A stretch of 64,000 nt of DNA from Malania oleifera (Eukaryota; Streptophyta; Magnoliopsida; Santalales; Ximeniaceae): the NCBI RefSeq assembly GCF_029873635.1, contig NC_080428.1, positions 63,607,957 to 63,671,956 on the forward strand, given 5' to 3'. This document shows positions 24,647 through 37,710 of the stretch, one piece after another (the first letter of the stretch is position 1; each line of letters opens with the position of its first letter). Below the pieces are notes generated by a model, which saw only the letters and a program-made list of their open reading frames with translations, did not search any database and was not told the DNA's origin. The translations under genes were made by a program, and so were the position numbers.

Positions 24647-24730
24647 GAGTTTGATTCTGAGCGCAAGGGTGGAGCAGCAGAGAAGGAGGGATTGATGTCG
24701 CTGTGGATGTGCTAGGGATGGAAACTTGGG

Positions 24731-24738
24731 TTTTTATA
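24731..24738 (-). promoter_or_regulatory. TATA box of XTH C
   Basis: The minus strand reads TATAAAAACCCAAGTTTCC, about 90 bp upstream of the ATG. The same box and following block occur upstream of copies A and D. Confidence 0.8.
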
Positions 24739-25249
24739 GAGGAGAGAAATGGGGTAGGAAAGTGAGGCGTGTAGGAAAGTGAGGCGTGTTCAGGTTTACT
24801 GGTTTAGGGCTGAGGACAAGTTGGCATGGAATTGGAAAAGCAATGGGAAGTAGCTGTCGCAAACTAAAGGCCATACACTTTTTTATAAAACGTACTGCCA
24901 CCGTCAGGAATCGTCAACCCACCTCAAACCATTTCGATTATGTGACGCAGTCAGCGTAATTTATTTTCAAGAGGGATGGAGGAGCGAAGCTGCTGGATCC
25001 CAGCATTCCCCACATATATGCAATAAACATATATATGGTTCTCGACAGCAAACCTTTAGCAGAAGAATAAAGTACACCGCCATGGGCCGTGGGTCATAGG
25101 ACCACCCTCGATCGCGTTCATCCCAAGGGCAAAGGAATTAAAAGCTGCAGCAAGAAAAATGTTGATTCAGGGCAGCTGGCCGTGTCCTCGTTGTTTTGAG
25201 GAATCCAGGTTGTTGTCATTTGTCAACGCGCGTTTTCCTAATTGCTTTT

Positions 25250-25464
25250 TTTTTTTTTTTTTTTTTAATATCGCCAGGTATCCACATGTCCGTTTTACAA
25301 TCCACGTGACTAATCCTGCGCCTCTTGAAGTTGACCCCACAACTCCAAAGGGAAGGTAAATTCAGGAGTCCAGTGGCGGAAATGAACTCGGGAGGGTTTG
25401 AACACCTAACCTCGTGAAAGGCACTCCCACAGCCCGCACTACCACTTGAACCATACCCTGAGGG
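25250..25464 (-). mobile_element. tRNA-derived SINE with 15-bp target duplication
   Basis: It is flanked by two identical 15-bp sequences, TTCCTAATTGCTTTT (25,235-25,249 and 25,465-25,479). Read on the minus strand it has a box A match, TGGTTCAAGTGG, near the start. About 45 bp on is a box B match (GTTCAAACC), and it ends in a poly(A) tail (the T run at 25,250-25,266). These are the hallmarks of a polymerase III SINE. The matching site in the other duplicon (near 49,115-49,135) has a single 'cttaattgtgctt' and no insert. Confidence 0.88.
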
Positions 25465-25670
25465 TTCCTAATTGCTTTTCTTGGGTCTATTAAAACTTGC
25501 ACTAAAATTTGTCCATATGATTATTTTTAAAATTATAAATATATTGCAAATATTTTTTTTATACGCCTAATTTTAATGAATGTATGATTAATTTTTCATA
25601 TATTTAACATTTAAAATATAGGCATATAAATTTATATACATGTGTGTATGCGTGAATGTATGGCTATGTA

Positions 25671-25686
25671 TGTAGAGACCCGGAAA

Positions 25687-25738
<52 letters not shown>

Positions 25739-25961
25739 GTAAAGAAAAGGGAAAAATCGGTTTGGTGTAGATCAAACCATCGACGGTTTGGATAAACTCA
25801 GTAAAACCATCAACGGTTTTGAGTTACCGAGGGCCGGTAAAAGTAAAACAGTAAAAAGTAGTCTGGTTAAAAACCAAACCGTCGATGGTTTTGTCCAGGG
25901 ACAGCAACCTATAAATAGGTCCTAGTTCTTTTTTTTTTTCCGAGGGAGGGCGGGGGGGGAG

Positions 25962-26008
<47 letters not shown>

Positions 26009-26121
26009 TCTTCAAATTTCCTCCTAGAACTCAACCAAATCGAAGGATAAACGCTAATTCAAGGTCCTAGCATCGATTCTTAGCAGTTTAACCGGAGCAG
26101 ATTCGTTGTTTGGGGATCCTA
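25671..26121 (+). mobile_element. LTR fragment with AAACCGTCGATGGTTT-type motifs
   Basis: It starts TGTAGAGACCCGG, then an AAT microsatellite, then three to four copies of a palindrome-like motif ('aaaccatcgacggttt', 'accgtcgatggttt'). A TATA box (cctataaatagg, about 25,909) and a CT-rich leader follow. It is cut at 26,121 by the start of the next LTR. Only this 5' part is seen. Confidence 0.65.
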
Positions 26122-27902
26122 TGTAGAGACCCAAATGATTATGGTAATTAAATAATAAGAGAAATGAGAGAAAAAGGAATTTCAAAAAGGATTCAACAAG
26201 GTCTCTCGTTGATGAGTGCAGAGTACTTGTCAACGAATAGGCTTCTTGGGCTCGTTGACGAGAATGCGTGTCACATTGACGAGAACTTACCAAGAGGATT
26301 GTTTCCTGAACTTGAAATTCATCGATGAGGGTCAAGTGCTCGTCAACGAACCTCCTTCATTAACTCATCGACGAGGCCATGTGGACAAGTACTTTATATA
26401 AGGCCAAAAATCACTTTTCTGCGAAAGAATTTCATCTAGAACCCTTCTCTCTCTCTCTAACTTCGTCTCCCTCTCCTTCTCTTTAGAATTCTGATTTCGT
26501 TATTCACCGGATCGACGATCTGAAGCCGTCAATTTACTCTTAGAAAGATTCTCTTCAAGTCTGCTGGAGTAAATCGTTGGTTAGGCCAATTTGGACACCA
26601 TCCCAAAATCTAGGAAAGTTGGTTATTTTAATATTTTATAAGGTATTTGGTATTTCTGGACTGAAAAAAGTGTAGTAGATGGAATATACTGATGTTTTGT
26701 TTGGGAAAATGTAAATTTCAGGGTGTTGAGCTGGCAACACCACAGGTGTAATTTTGGAGTATTTTGTACACTTCTTAGTAAGTCAAGTAAGGGGATAAAT
26801 TAAGTCAGTATTTTTCATGAAATTATTATGAATTAAACAGTAATGATTTTCAAGAAAATATGTATGATATATAATTATATTGGGAAATACTGCTATTTAA
26901 TAGGGAAATGATTTTAACACATTTTGTATGGAAATATGATTATAGAATAAATTATGGGTTTATAAGGCTATATACATTTATGTGGCATGAGTATAATATT
27001 TCCATGAAACTATGTTATATTGAAATATTATAATTTTCCCAAGATAAGCATGTTGTAACAGTTTTTAGGAAAACCATAAAAACAGTACAGGAGCTATGGT
27101 TTTATGAATATTATGTTGAATAGTGCAAGAATTTCATGTAGAAGTATGTTATGATAAGTCAGCGTAAATCCCATGATTTAAGAGTTACGATATGCAGAAT
27201 TTCAGTTACAAATATGTTATGATAAGTCGGCGTAAATGTCATGATTTACAAGTTACGATATGTGAGATTTTCATGTGCAAGTATGTTATGATCAGCCAGC
27301 ATAAATGTCGTGATTATGCAAGTTATGTCAAGATTTAAGAAATAATATCATGTCATGTATTACCCTGAAATATAAAACTGTTATGTTTTAATATCATGAA
27401 AGGTATTATATGTTATCAGAACCCGAATAGTTTAGTTTAGTTTCACAAAGCACGGTACCGTAGCTATATGTTTATGATTACGAGTATGTTAGTGCTACCA
27501 CACATCTTATGTAGTGTGCGGGAGATTGCAGTCGATGTTGATTTATGGGAGTGTCGTAGTTCCCTTGGTAGACCAACACAAGTGGAATAGGTCTGTCGTA
27601 CTTACAGATTTATGTTTGACTTCGCATTGTCGGCCAGCCATTACTAGGTCCCGCCTTCGGGTCGCACAGCCCTGTCATGTAGGGGGTAAGACATGACAAT
27701 CGCTAACTAACTATCTATCCTGGGTAATAATTCAAGTATGATATGATTATATAAGATGATTTTCTTAGTACAAAAATTTAGTACGATACGCTATGTATGA
27801 TAAATCATGATATATTCAAATATGATACAACTATTATATGAGTTATGAATTATGTACTGTTTATATGTATATCATGAAAAATGCTTATGTTCCCACACAC
27901 TG

Positions 27903-29963
27903 TGTAACGACCCGAATTTAAAATGGAATTTAAATGATAAAAGAAAGGGGAATGGAAACAAAAATAAAGAAGGAAGCTACCAAGCTTCGTCGACGAACAC
28001 AGGGTTTCGTCGACAAAGGCTTTAAGGATTTCGTCAACAAACACAGGGCCTCGTCAACGAGAAAATACCGAGAGGGGGGTTTTGAGCTGACTGAATTTTG
28101 TAGACGAAGACTGGATTCTGTCGACGAAATTTGTGAAGAACTCGTCGACGAAGGTCGGGCTCATTGACGAATTTTGTTGTCTATAAATACTAAAAATCCG
28201 ACTTTTATTTTAGTTGAAGCTTCCTTTCCACTCTCTCTCCTCTTCGGCTCTCCCACTCTCTCTCTTCGATTTTGGGCTAGTTTTACCCCAGATCGAAGAT
28301 CTAAGGCTACCACGACGCTCCTGGTGAAGTTCTCTATAAGTTTGCAAGAGCAAATCGTTGGGAAAACGAAGTTGGAAATCATCCCTAAGTTGAGGTAAGG
28401 CTTTTTAAGCCAAATTAGACTTTATGGTAGTTATAGAAATTGATGTACGCATGAAAATACTGATGATTAATACTGGGAGTTTTGAGTTTTAGGGTATTGA
28501 TCAGGAAATCATACGGGGGGTTAGCCTAGAATTTTTTGGAGGCTTTCTCAGTAGCCAGGTAAGGGAATAAACTAAAGCAGTTATTTTCCATGCAAGTTAT
28601 TATTAATTATGAGCATATTTATTTTCAAAAAAACATATGCTATATTTTTTTATCATATATGAAACATATGTTTGGAAAATACTGCTATGATGATTAAAGT
28701 CTATATGTATGTATAAGATGCTAGGAATGATGATTTTAGAATATGAAGTATGACTTTAAACGGCATATGTGTGGCATGAACATTATTTTTTATGTGAAGT
28801 AAATCATGATATGAATGATTTTATGAGCAAAGCATATTTTTTTCAGGTATTTTGAAAAGTCGAGTTATGCTATAATGAGTTTGACGAATATATGATAAAT
28901 GAGTTATTTTTAGAATGTAAATACCTGAAACGATTCTGGTGCGAGGCCATATTTATGTTATTGGCAGGAGGCCATATTTATTATGTTATTGGCACGAGGC
29001 CGTGTATTTATATTATCGGCACAAGGCCGTATTTACAATTTTGGCGCGAGGCCATGTATTTATGATTTCGGCACGAGGCCGTATATATGTTCATGTATTA
29101 TATGTTATTACTACCGGGATGTTAGTTTAGTTCAGTTCAGGGCTCGATACCGTAGCTATATATGTAGATCAGATATCTACATCAGATTAGTGCTAACCAT
29201 CCCACGAGGGGATGGGAGATGGATAGTCGATGTGGCTTTCAGTAGAGTGTGGACGTCCACCTGGAAGTCCGGACCAGGGTGTGGCGGGCCCATCATACTT
29301 ACAAACATATTTGATTCGGCAGTGGTCGGCCAACCATTGTCGGGTCCCGCCTTCGGGCTACACAACCTGTCATGGGGGGTAATACATGACATTAGCTAGC
29401 TATTCATCCTAGTTATATTTTCAATATTACAGTTATAGCAGATGCTTATGTATGTTATGATTTATTGAAAAATATAAAAGTACATGATTATCCAGTATGA
29501 TAGTATGATTATTTCCAGAGTTATGAAATGTACTGTATATGTATAAGCACTTTAAATGTTCATGTTGTCACACGACTGTATTTAGTTTATTTTCCCTTAT
29601 TGAGAAGTCTCACCCCCAACATTAACATATTTTTCAAGAAACCCAGAGAAACCGGCAGGTCAAGACCGCCATTGAGTGAGTGGAGCTTCCCTACTAGAAG
29701 GGTAAACATTGAACTAGGATTAGGAGATTTTTGTTGTATGGTCCTAGTGTTGTTTTTTATTTTTGGAGATTGTACATATAAACAGTATATTGATGATGTA
29801 GTAAACTCTGGTATTATGTTTTATGTTTGGATGTTGAGATTTTATGTTTACTGCTGCTAGGTTTTCCGCTATGTTTGACAAGTGTCCCCGCTACCCACGA
29901 GTTCAGGTTGACCATTTTACCTATTATATGACATTTTATATTAAGAAATTGAGGGACGTTACA
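27903..29963 (+). mobile_element. Solo LTR inside the outer Del LTR
   Basis: It starts TGTAACGACCCG and ends GACGTTACA. The flanks CACTG and CACTA are a 5-bp duplication with one mismatch. The outer LTR sequence continues after it ('cttactaagaggtgtctcaccc'). CGTCGACGAA-type motifs (27,985-28,175) precede the TATA box 'gtctataaatac' near 28,181. It is related to the LTR at 39,697-42,048. Confidence 0.75.
28930..29085 (+). repeat. Minisatellite in LTR, about 28-30 bp units
   Basis: About six imperfect units of the form 'ggcacgaggccgtatttat' separated by AT-rich spacers. The related LTR at 40,795-40,945 has a diverged copy of the same array. Confidence 0.75.
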
Positions 29964-30685
29964 CACTAATATTAGTTTATCTTCCTTACTAAGAGGTGTC
30001 TCACCCTAGCATTACAAACATCTCAGGAAATCTAGGTAAGAGGGCGGATAGAGCCTTGCAACAGTAGGAGTGGATTGAGCTACCCTGTCTGTAGGGTAAG
30101 TGGACGAGCTAGAGTAGGATGGATTTTTGGGTTATGACCCTATGATACATTTTGATCTTTTGGGATGTATGTATATGCTTATGACAAATTTATTAGAACT
30201 CTGGTATGATTTCTAGTATTTATGGTATGTATATAATTTTATGTTTCCCGCTGCTTAGGTATCAAAGTTTTTTGACAGTTTAGATTGATGTTATATATGT
30301 TATTAAAGAAAAAATATATATGGAAAATAAGTAGGTCGTTAAAATTTGGTATTAGAGCCTACATTGCTAGGTTCTATAGATTCTAGAGTGCAACGGAAAC
30401 AATACTACCATATAAGAAAAGGATTTGGAGTTTTGTTCTGCAATCTAGTGGTAGGACTTCCGTAATGGTTTCTATGTCTTTCCTGGGGTGATGATTTTAG
30501 GAAATTCATAGTAAAGTTTTGACGATTTTAGGACTAAATCTTGAATTAAGATAAGGATGTCAAGATAGAAGGGATAATATTAGTTTTGGCTAGATATGTA
30601 ATTTATAAGGACGGGGGTCTCTAAGTCATGTTTATTGTCTTTCCAGGATGGACCCGGGTAATAGCAGTGCTCATGTAAGCGGTAG

Positions 30686-31822
30686 GCTTCGTCGACGAAC
30701 GCGAAATGTTCGTCGATGACATTGCACTTTGAAGATAATGACCCAAAATATTTTTCCACAGGGCCTCATCAACGAACACAGGGAGTTCGTCAACGAGCGC
30801 ATAAAGGAACCTCGTCGACGAAGCCACGTCTCATCAACGGGAAGATACCGAGAAAGGTTTTTGGCATAGTCTGAAATTCATCGACGAAGGAAGAAGTTCG
30901 TTCGACGAAATTATTAAAGGACTCATCGAAGAGGTGACGTGTCTCATCGACGAATCCGGCACTATAAATAGTGAAAACCCGGATTTTTAATGAAAAATTG
31001 GCGCAAGAAACCCTCTTCTCTCTCTACGTCCCTCCTTCCTTCTCTCTTTGATTTCGGGTCCGTTTTACCCCGGATCAACGATCTGAAGCCACCACGACGC
31101 TCCTAACGAAGTTCTCTACAAGTTGGCTTGGGTTTCGTCCCAATCTCAGGGTAAGGCATTTTGTTCGGTATTTGTCTTTCCCTCAGTTATAAGAAACACA
31201 ATACACGAAGAAATACTGATGTTTTGTTCTAGGGGATGTGGTTTTCAGGGTGTTGAGTGGAGAACCCTGCGGGTATAAGGCTAGAGTACAGTAGGGACTT
31301 TTCAGAGATAAGGTAAGGAAAATATGCTATGTTAAGAATTTTTATAATGTTATCAGAGATTTTATACATATGTATATACTAGCTTATTACCCAGTTTTAC
31401 AGAATATGAGTTTTAAATGCTTGTGTGGCCTGAGTAGATATTTATGTGATGAAGAACTTATATAGTTTTTCCAGTATATCATACTATACTGATTACACAG
31501 ATATAGACAGTATATTACAAATATTTATCCAGAACATTATATTACAGTTTTACTCAGATCAGTATATTACAGCTTTATTCATAACAGTATATATACAGTA
31601 GTTATAGTTTGTCATGTTTCCTATTACCATAACATACAAAGTATACAGACAGAGTATATAGATAGAGTATACAGACAGATATACAGAGATAGCATCAAGA
31701 TGCTACAGACACAGTATACAAAGATTACAGTATTTACAGTACAAAAAGATAGCGTTATGGTAATTTTGGAAACATGATGAAAACAGTAAAAGAGTATATA
31801 TGTGTGTGTGTGTATATATATG

Positions 31823-31858
<36 letters not shown>

Positions 31859-32782
31859 GTATTAGATCCCTGAGGAAAGATTACAGATAGATACAGATAA
31901 AGAATACAGACCACGGTATTATTGTTAGATACAGATAGAGTGCAACCACATATCTCAAATAGTGTGTGGGTTCCGTCGACCGTGCTCAGAGAGTATGCAG
32001 CTCCCCAGTTCACAAGGTGGATGGGCCGATTTGACGAGGTAGCAGCCATTCTCAAGCCTAGGAGTGGATGCAGTTTGGTTGGGTTGAGATAGTGTAGAGT
32101 ATATTGACTTATCTGGAGGGCCGACCAGGTTAAGTCTCACCTACGGGCTGCACAATCCTGTCATGAGGGGTTAAATCATGACATACAGAATTCTATGGAT
32201 AAGGCACAGTTATGTATATGTATATAGTTTTGCAGTATATGATGAGTATAGTATGATATTAGTAGTATGAAAAGTAAAAAACACAAATGATACAGCTATA
32301 TTTTAAATTGTGAAAAGAAAGATATGCTTTACAGATTTACTATTGTATTATAGTTCAGTTGTTATTTAAACAGAATTCCTAACTTAGTTACCACACACTG
32401 GTAATAGCATATTTCCACTTCGTGAGCATCGACTCACCCCATGACTTTAACATTTTTCAAGTGAGCCAACTAGGCGAGCAGATCAGGCTCACGGATAGAG
32501 AGTATATTGATTACCCTAGTTTAGAGGGTAAGTTTGTGTAGGGTTTTGTATTTTGGGACAGGTATTTTGCCAAGAAAAATGTATTATATAGTTATGGTTT
32601 AGAAATACAGATTTCTGGTATCGTATGATGTGTATGGATGTATGGATTATGTTTCCGCTGCATAGGTATGATTTTATATTCAGATTTACCCCGGTGCCTT
32701 CCAAGGCTCGAGTTCCATAGCAGGAGGTATCATAACAGTTAATATATATAAATAAAATGATGTAAATTTTGAGGTCGTCACA
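30686..32782 (+). mobile_element. 5' LTR of the inner Del/Tekay element
   Basis: About 2.1 kb, matching 37.95-42.5 kb once the nested insert is left out. A cluster of CGTCGACGAA-type motifs (30,686-30,950) leads to the TATA box 'actataaatagtg' near 30,961, then a CT-rich leader. A (TA)n tract is at 31,800-31,860. It ends GTCGTCACA just before the first primer site. Confidence 0.85.
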
Positions 32783-33240
32783 ATTTGGTATCAGAGTAAA
32801 GGGCTAGTTAGATGGCGATACATAAGGCCTCAATCTCAGTGAGTGCTTTGATAGGTACCCATTGTTGCCATGGGTGCAAGGCCCATAAGGAAAGTGACAA
32901 CGCCTAAAAGGGGGACATTACAGTTTGGTATCAGAGCCTAGGTTGCTAGGTTCTACAGACTTTAAAGTGCAGCGGGAAACAATACCAAAATATGGGAAAA
33001 ATATTTGAAGTTTGTTCTGTAATCTGAATATAGGATTTCGTGGTGGTTTTGTGTTTTTCTTGGGGTGACGACTTCAGAAAAGTCATAGTAAACTATCGAT
33101 GAGTTATGTATTTAGGTTATGGGATATGATTTGAGGTTAGGATCAAAAGGGATGGTTAATAGAGAAATTGGAGTTTTAGTTGAATAAGTTGGGTCTGTAG
33201 GGAAATAGAATTCTGAAACGGTGTTCTATGTGTTTGCAAG

Positions 33241-36200
33241 ATGGACCCAGGAGGCAATAGCGCTCACGCTAGTGGGGATGATGGTGTTGGTCCTTCTGGC
33301 GCAGAAGGCGGGGATTCAGATGTTGTGTTATGCAGTGTGGCTCAGCAAGTTATGGCCGAGATTGCACGGACCTCTAGAGAGTAGGGAGGTTCATCTTCAG
33401 CTCAGGAATGTACCATAGAGAAATTTATGAAGATGAATTCGTCAAATTTTTCTAGAGCGACTAACCCTGCAGTTGCTGAGAACTAGGTGCAGGAAGTAAA
33501 GAAGATTCTGACAATACTTCATTGCACTGACGAGCAGAGAGTTTTATATGCTACATATAGGCTGGCAAGGGAGGTCGAGAGATGGTGGGCAGCCACCGGC
33601 TTGTTGGTGGAGCAGAGGACTATACCAGTGGCGATGACCTGGGCTCGTTTCAGGGACGTGTTCTTCGATAGATATTACCCTGCCTCACTCAGAGAGGCTC
33701 GAGTATAGGAGTTTCTGAGCCTGTCCTAGGGATCATTGGCTGTCCAGCAGTATGCAGCGAGATTTATCGAGCTCTCACGTTTCTGTCCATATATTGTCCC
33801 CGATGAAGTGAAGAAGGCCAGAATGTTTGAGAGGAACTTGAGGCAAGACATTTACAAGCAGGTGGCGGTACTGAGGATCCAGGATTTTGAAGAATTGGTT
33901 GACGGGGCCACTATAGCAGAGGAGAGTTTATCTAGAGATATGAAGACATAGAGTCAGAGGAAGAGGACTACGCCCTTGACTTTTCAGGCGGATCCTAGCT
34001 GAGGCCTTGGGAGAGGAGGTAGATCTAGCGGAGGCCAGAGGCAAATTGTAAAGCACAAGGGATTTCATAGGGGATATCTTCCTACAATTTGTCCTAGATG
34101 CAAAGAGAGACATCCTGGTGAGTGCCAACTAGGAGAGAATGTTTGTTATCACTGTTGGAGGCCGGGTCATATGGCTCGATCGTGTCAGATGCCATCGAAT
34201 TATGCATAGGCTTCCAAACCGTTTCGAGGTGGATATTAGGCGCCCCGCGGTGGTCAGCAGAGGAACACTGCACCAGTGAGAGTCTATGCGTTGACACCGG
34301 GAGACGCTCAGACTGCTGGAGACGTGGTCACAGGTACTCTTACTACTTTACCATATAAAATTATTATTTTGTTTGATACAGGTGCCACCCACTCTTTTAT
34401 ATCGGCAGGTTATGTTAGAATAACTGGGGTGGAAACACAGCTATTAGATGTAGAATTATCTATGGGCACACCGATGGGATCAGTGGTAAAATGCAGGAAA
34501 GTGGTTCAGAATTTTCCAATAAATATTTAGGAGAGAGTGCTATTAGCCGATCTTGAGGTCCTGGATATGCAGGTATTTGATGTGATAATGGGCATGGATT
34601 GGTTAGCTATTTATCACACTAGCATTGATTGCCATCATAAAGAAGTGATTTTTAGACCCCCGGGTGAGCCAGAATTTAGATTCGCAGGTTCACACGTGCG
34701 TGCCTCGCCACAATTGGTGTCGGCTATTCAAATGAGGAGATTGCTACAGGGTGGTTGTCAGGGGTATGTCGCATACATAAAAGATTTTTCAAAAGAAGAA
34801 TTGAAACAAGCTGACATACCAGTCGTGAGAGAATTTTTAGATGTATTTACAGAATAATTACGTGGTTTGTCATCTGATCATGAGATTGAGTTCACTATAA
34901 ACCTGATGTCGAGATCTGCGCCAGTATCTAAAGCACCATACCGTATGGCTCCAGTCGAGTTGAAAGAACTGAAAGATCAGCTACAGGAATTACTGGATAA
35001 GGGTTTTATCAAGCCCAGTGTGTCGCTTTGGGGTGCGCCAGTTTTATTTGTGAAAAACAAAGATGGAACCATGAGGTTGTGCATCGATTATAGGGAGATA
35101 AATAAACTAACAGTCAAAAATAGATATCCTCTCCCTAGGATCAACGATTTATTTGATCAGCTTTAGGGGACTCAGGTATACTCTAAAATTGCTTTGCGGT
35201 CAGGCTACCATCAGGTGAAAGTTAGAGTAGAGGATATTTCGAAGACCGCGTTTCGTATTAGATATGGACATTACAGGTTTTTAGTAATGCCATTTGGGTT
35301 AACTAATGCGCCAGCAGTATTTATGCATTTAATGAATTGGGTGTTCCATCAGTATTTGGACCAGTTTGTGGTTGTGTTCATTAATGATATACTGGTCTAC
35401 TCGAGGAGTTTCGAGGAGCATGACCATCATTTAAGGCTGGTGTTGCAGATATTAAGAGAAAGGAAATTGTATGCAAAATTTAAGAAGTGTGAGTTTTGGT
35501 TAAAACAGGTCACTTTGCTCTGCCATGTGATCTCTGAAGCAAGTATATCAGTTGATCCAAATAAAATAGAGGCAGTAATGAGTTGGGAAAGGCCGGGAAA
35601 TGTTCAGGAAGTCAGGAGTTTTCTAGAATTAACAGGTTATTACTGGCGCTTTGCAAATGGTTTCTCTAGGCTATCAGGTCCATTAACATGACTTACGAGG
35701 AAAAATGTAAAGTTTGACTAGACCGACGACTGTGAGCAGTGTTTTCAGGAGTTAAAGCGGCAGTTAGTTTCAACTCCAGTACCGGCTATTCCTTCAGGGG
35801 AGGACGGGTTCGTAATATACAGTGATACCTCTTTGAAGGGTCTTGGATGCGTTGATGAAGCACTGTAGGGTTATTGCGTATGTGTCTAGATAGCTTACAA
35901 AATATGAGAAGAATAATCATGTCCATGATTTGGAGTTAGCTGCTGTGGTGTACGCACTTAAGATTTGGAGGCATTACCTATATGGTGCAAAGTGCGAGAT
36001 TTTCACGGATCACAAGAGTCTAAAATATTTCTTCACCCAGAAAGAGTTGAATATGAGGCAAAGAAGGTGGTTAGAGTTTATTAAAGATTATGATTGCATA
36101 ATTAGTTACCACCCACGAAAAGTGAATGTAGTGGCAGATACTCTGAGCAGGAAATCAGAGGGACCCGTACTAATAGTTATGGAGATTCAACACTCAATTC

Positions 36201-37710
36201 TGATGGATTTGAAGAGGCTGAACATAGAATTGGTGGAGAATAGTCCTCGGGCATTTATTGCCATCTTAGTGTTTCAGCCTATGCTATACGAGAGGATTAA
36301 AACAGCTCAGGGTGATGATGTGGAGTTAACAGAGGTAATGACTAGAGTGCGGGATGATCAAGGAGAGGAATTCAGCATATCAGATGACAGAGCCCTGCGA
36401 TTCTGTACTAGGCTATGTATTCCTGCAAATACCGAGATCAGGAGAACTATATTAGAGGAGGCTCACAGATCCCTATACACCGTACATCCAGGTAGCACTA
36501 AAATGTATCGGGATCTGCGGGAGTACTTTTGGTGAAGTGGAATGAAGAGAGAGATAACCAAATTTGTACAGGAGTGCTTGACGTGTCAGCATATTAAAGC
36601 TAAACACCAGAGACCAGCAGGGTAGTTGCAGCCATTGTTCATTTCAGAGTGGAAATGGGACCATGTTTCGATGGACTTTGTTATGGGGTTACCACCAGTG
36701 CGACAGGGACTGAATGCGAGTCGGTTGGTTATGGATCTTTTGACGAAGACCGCTCATTTTATCCTTATTAAAGTCAGTTATTCCATGGACAAGTTGGTAG
36801 AAATTTATGTTCAGGAGATAGTTCGCGTCCATGGTGTCCCGATATCCATAGTCTCAGACCAAGATCCTCAGTTTACTTCACGATTCTGGAAAAGTTTTCA
36901 GGGGGCTATGGGTACACAACTAGCTTTTAGTACTGCTTTCCATCCTCAGATAGATGGTCAGACTAAGAGGACGATTCAGACACTAGAGGATATGCTTCGT
37001 GCTTGTGTGCTTGACTTTGGAGGCAATTGGATTCAGTTTATGCCATTAGTTGAGTTTGCTTACAATAACAGCTATCAGGCTAACATCAGCATGGCACCTT
37101 ACGAGGCATTATATGGCAGGAGATGTCGTTCTCCTCTTTTTTGGGATGAAGTAGGTGAAAGGCGAGTTTTGGATCTAGAGATAATACAGCAGGCATCCAA
37201 CAAGGTCCGATTGATTAGAGAAAGAATCAGTACAACACAAAGTCAGCAGAAAAGCTACGCAGACACTCGCCGCCGAGAGTTAGAGTTTGATGTGGGAGAT
37301 CGAGTATTTTTTAAGATAACTCCTCTGAAAGGAGTTATGAGGTTTGGAAAGAAGGGTAAGTTGAGCCCTAGGTATATTGGTCATTTCAAGATACTAGAGA
37401 AAATAGGGTCAGTTGCCTATAAGCTAGCTTTGCCTCGAATTCACAACGTGTTTCATATAGCTATGTTAAATAAATATGTCCCAGACCCGTCCCACATAAT
37501 TTTCTATGCAGAGTTAAGCTTAAGGATTCACTAACTTATGAAGAAACACCAGTACATATTTTAGACAGAAAGACACAAGTACTGCGCACCAAAGAAATTC
37601 AATTAGTAAAAGTTTTGTGGAAGAATTACGCTATAGAGAAGCTTCTTGGGAGCTCGAGGAGCAGATCAGACAAAGATACCCGCAGTTGTTCCAAGAGGTA
37701 TAGAGGTAAT
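33241..37710 (+). mobile_element. gag-pol region of the inner Del/Tekay element (fossil)
   Basis: Domains in order: gag (33.24-34.0 kb), two CCHC knuckles (34.09-34.19 kb) and aspartic protease around FDTGATHSFIS (34.37 kb). Next come reverse transcriptase with [20 protein letters not shown] and [13 protein letters not shown] (34.9-35.7 kb) and RNase H (35.8-36.15 kb). The integrase zinc finger (36.47-36.62 kb), the integrase core with DFVMGLPP, SDQDPQFTS and FHPQIDGQT (36.65-37.15 kb), and the GKKGKLSPRYIGHF module (37.34-37.5 kb) follow. The last module and order point to the Del/Tekay chromoviruses. The region is broken at roughly ten places and cannot be active. Confidence 0.9.

Larger units (their letters stand above)
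23120..25630. repeat. Segmental duplication, copy 1 (holds XTH C)
   Basis: Similar over about 2 kb, in the same orientation, to 47,262-49,280. The similarity covers the 3' flank (for example 'gtacaaaacatta' and 'aataatataaatt'), all exons and both introns. It also covers the core promoter and a distal promoter block ('gcgatcgcgttcatcc'-like, 'ttgttttgaggaatccaggttgt'), and continues to 'tatttaaaat' upstream. Copy 1 also contains a SINE that copy 2 lacks. LTR sequence begins right after its end at 25,671. Confidence 0.8.
26122..30341 (+). mobile_element. 5' LTR of the outer Del/Tekay element (with inserted LTR)
   Basis: It starts TGTAGAGACCC and ends near 'gtaggtcgtta' just before the primer site TGGTATTAGAGCC. 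CGTCGACGAA-type motifs at 26,200-26,370 lie directly upstream of the TATA box 'ctttatataagg' (about 26,390). Near 27,125-27,310 is a 65-70 bp unit repeated three times ('gttatgataagtc-gcgtaaat'). Its own length without the insert is about 2.15 kb. Confidence 0.7.

Noticed and set aside
25250-25464. Possible tRNA gene (box A and box B matches)
   Set aside because: No cloverleaf or anticodon arm fits, and a poly(A) tail and 15-bp target duplications show a SINE.
28930-29085. CRISPR-like regular repeats
   Set aside because: The units are imperfect with AT-rich spacers of uneven length inside a plant LTR. It is a minisatellite.
29177-29860. Open frames of 71-138 residues around 28.98-29.86 kb
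   Set aside because: They lie wholly within a solo LTR and cross its minisatellite. No domain is recognised.
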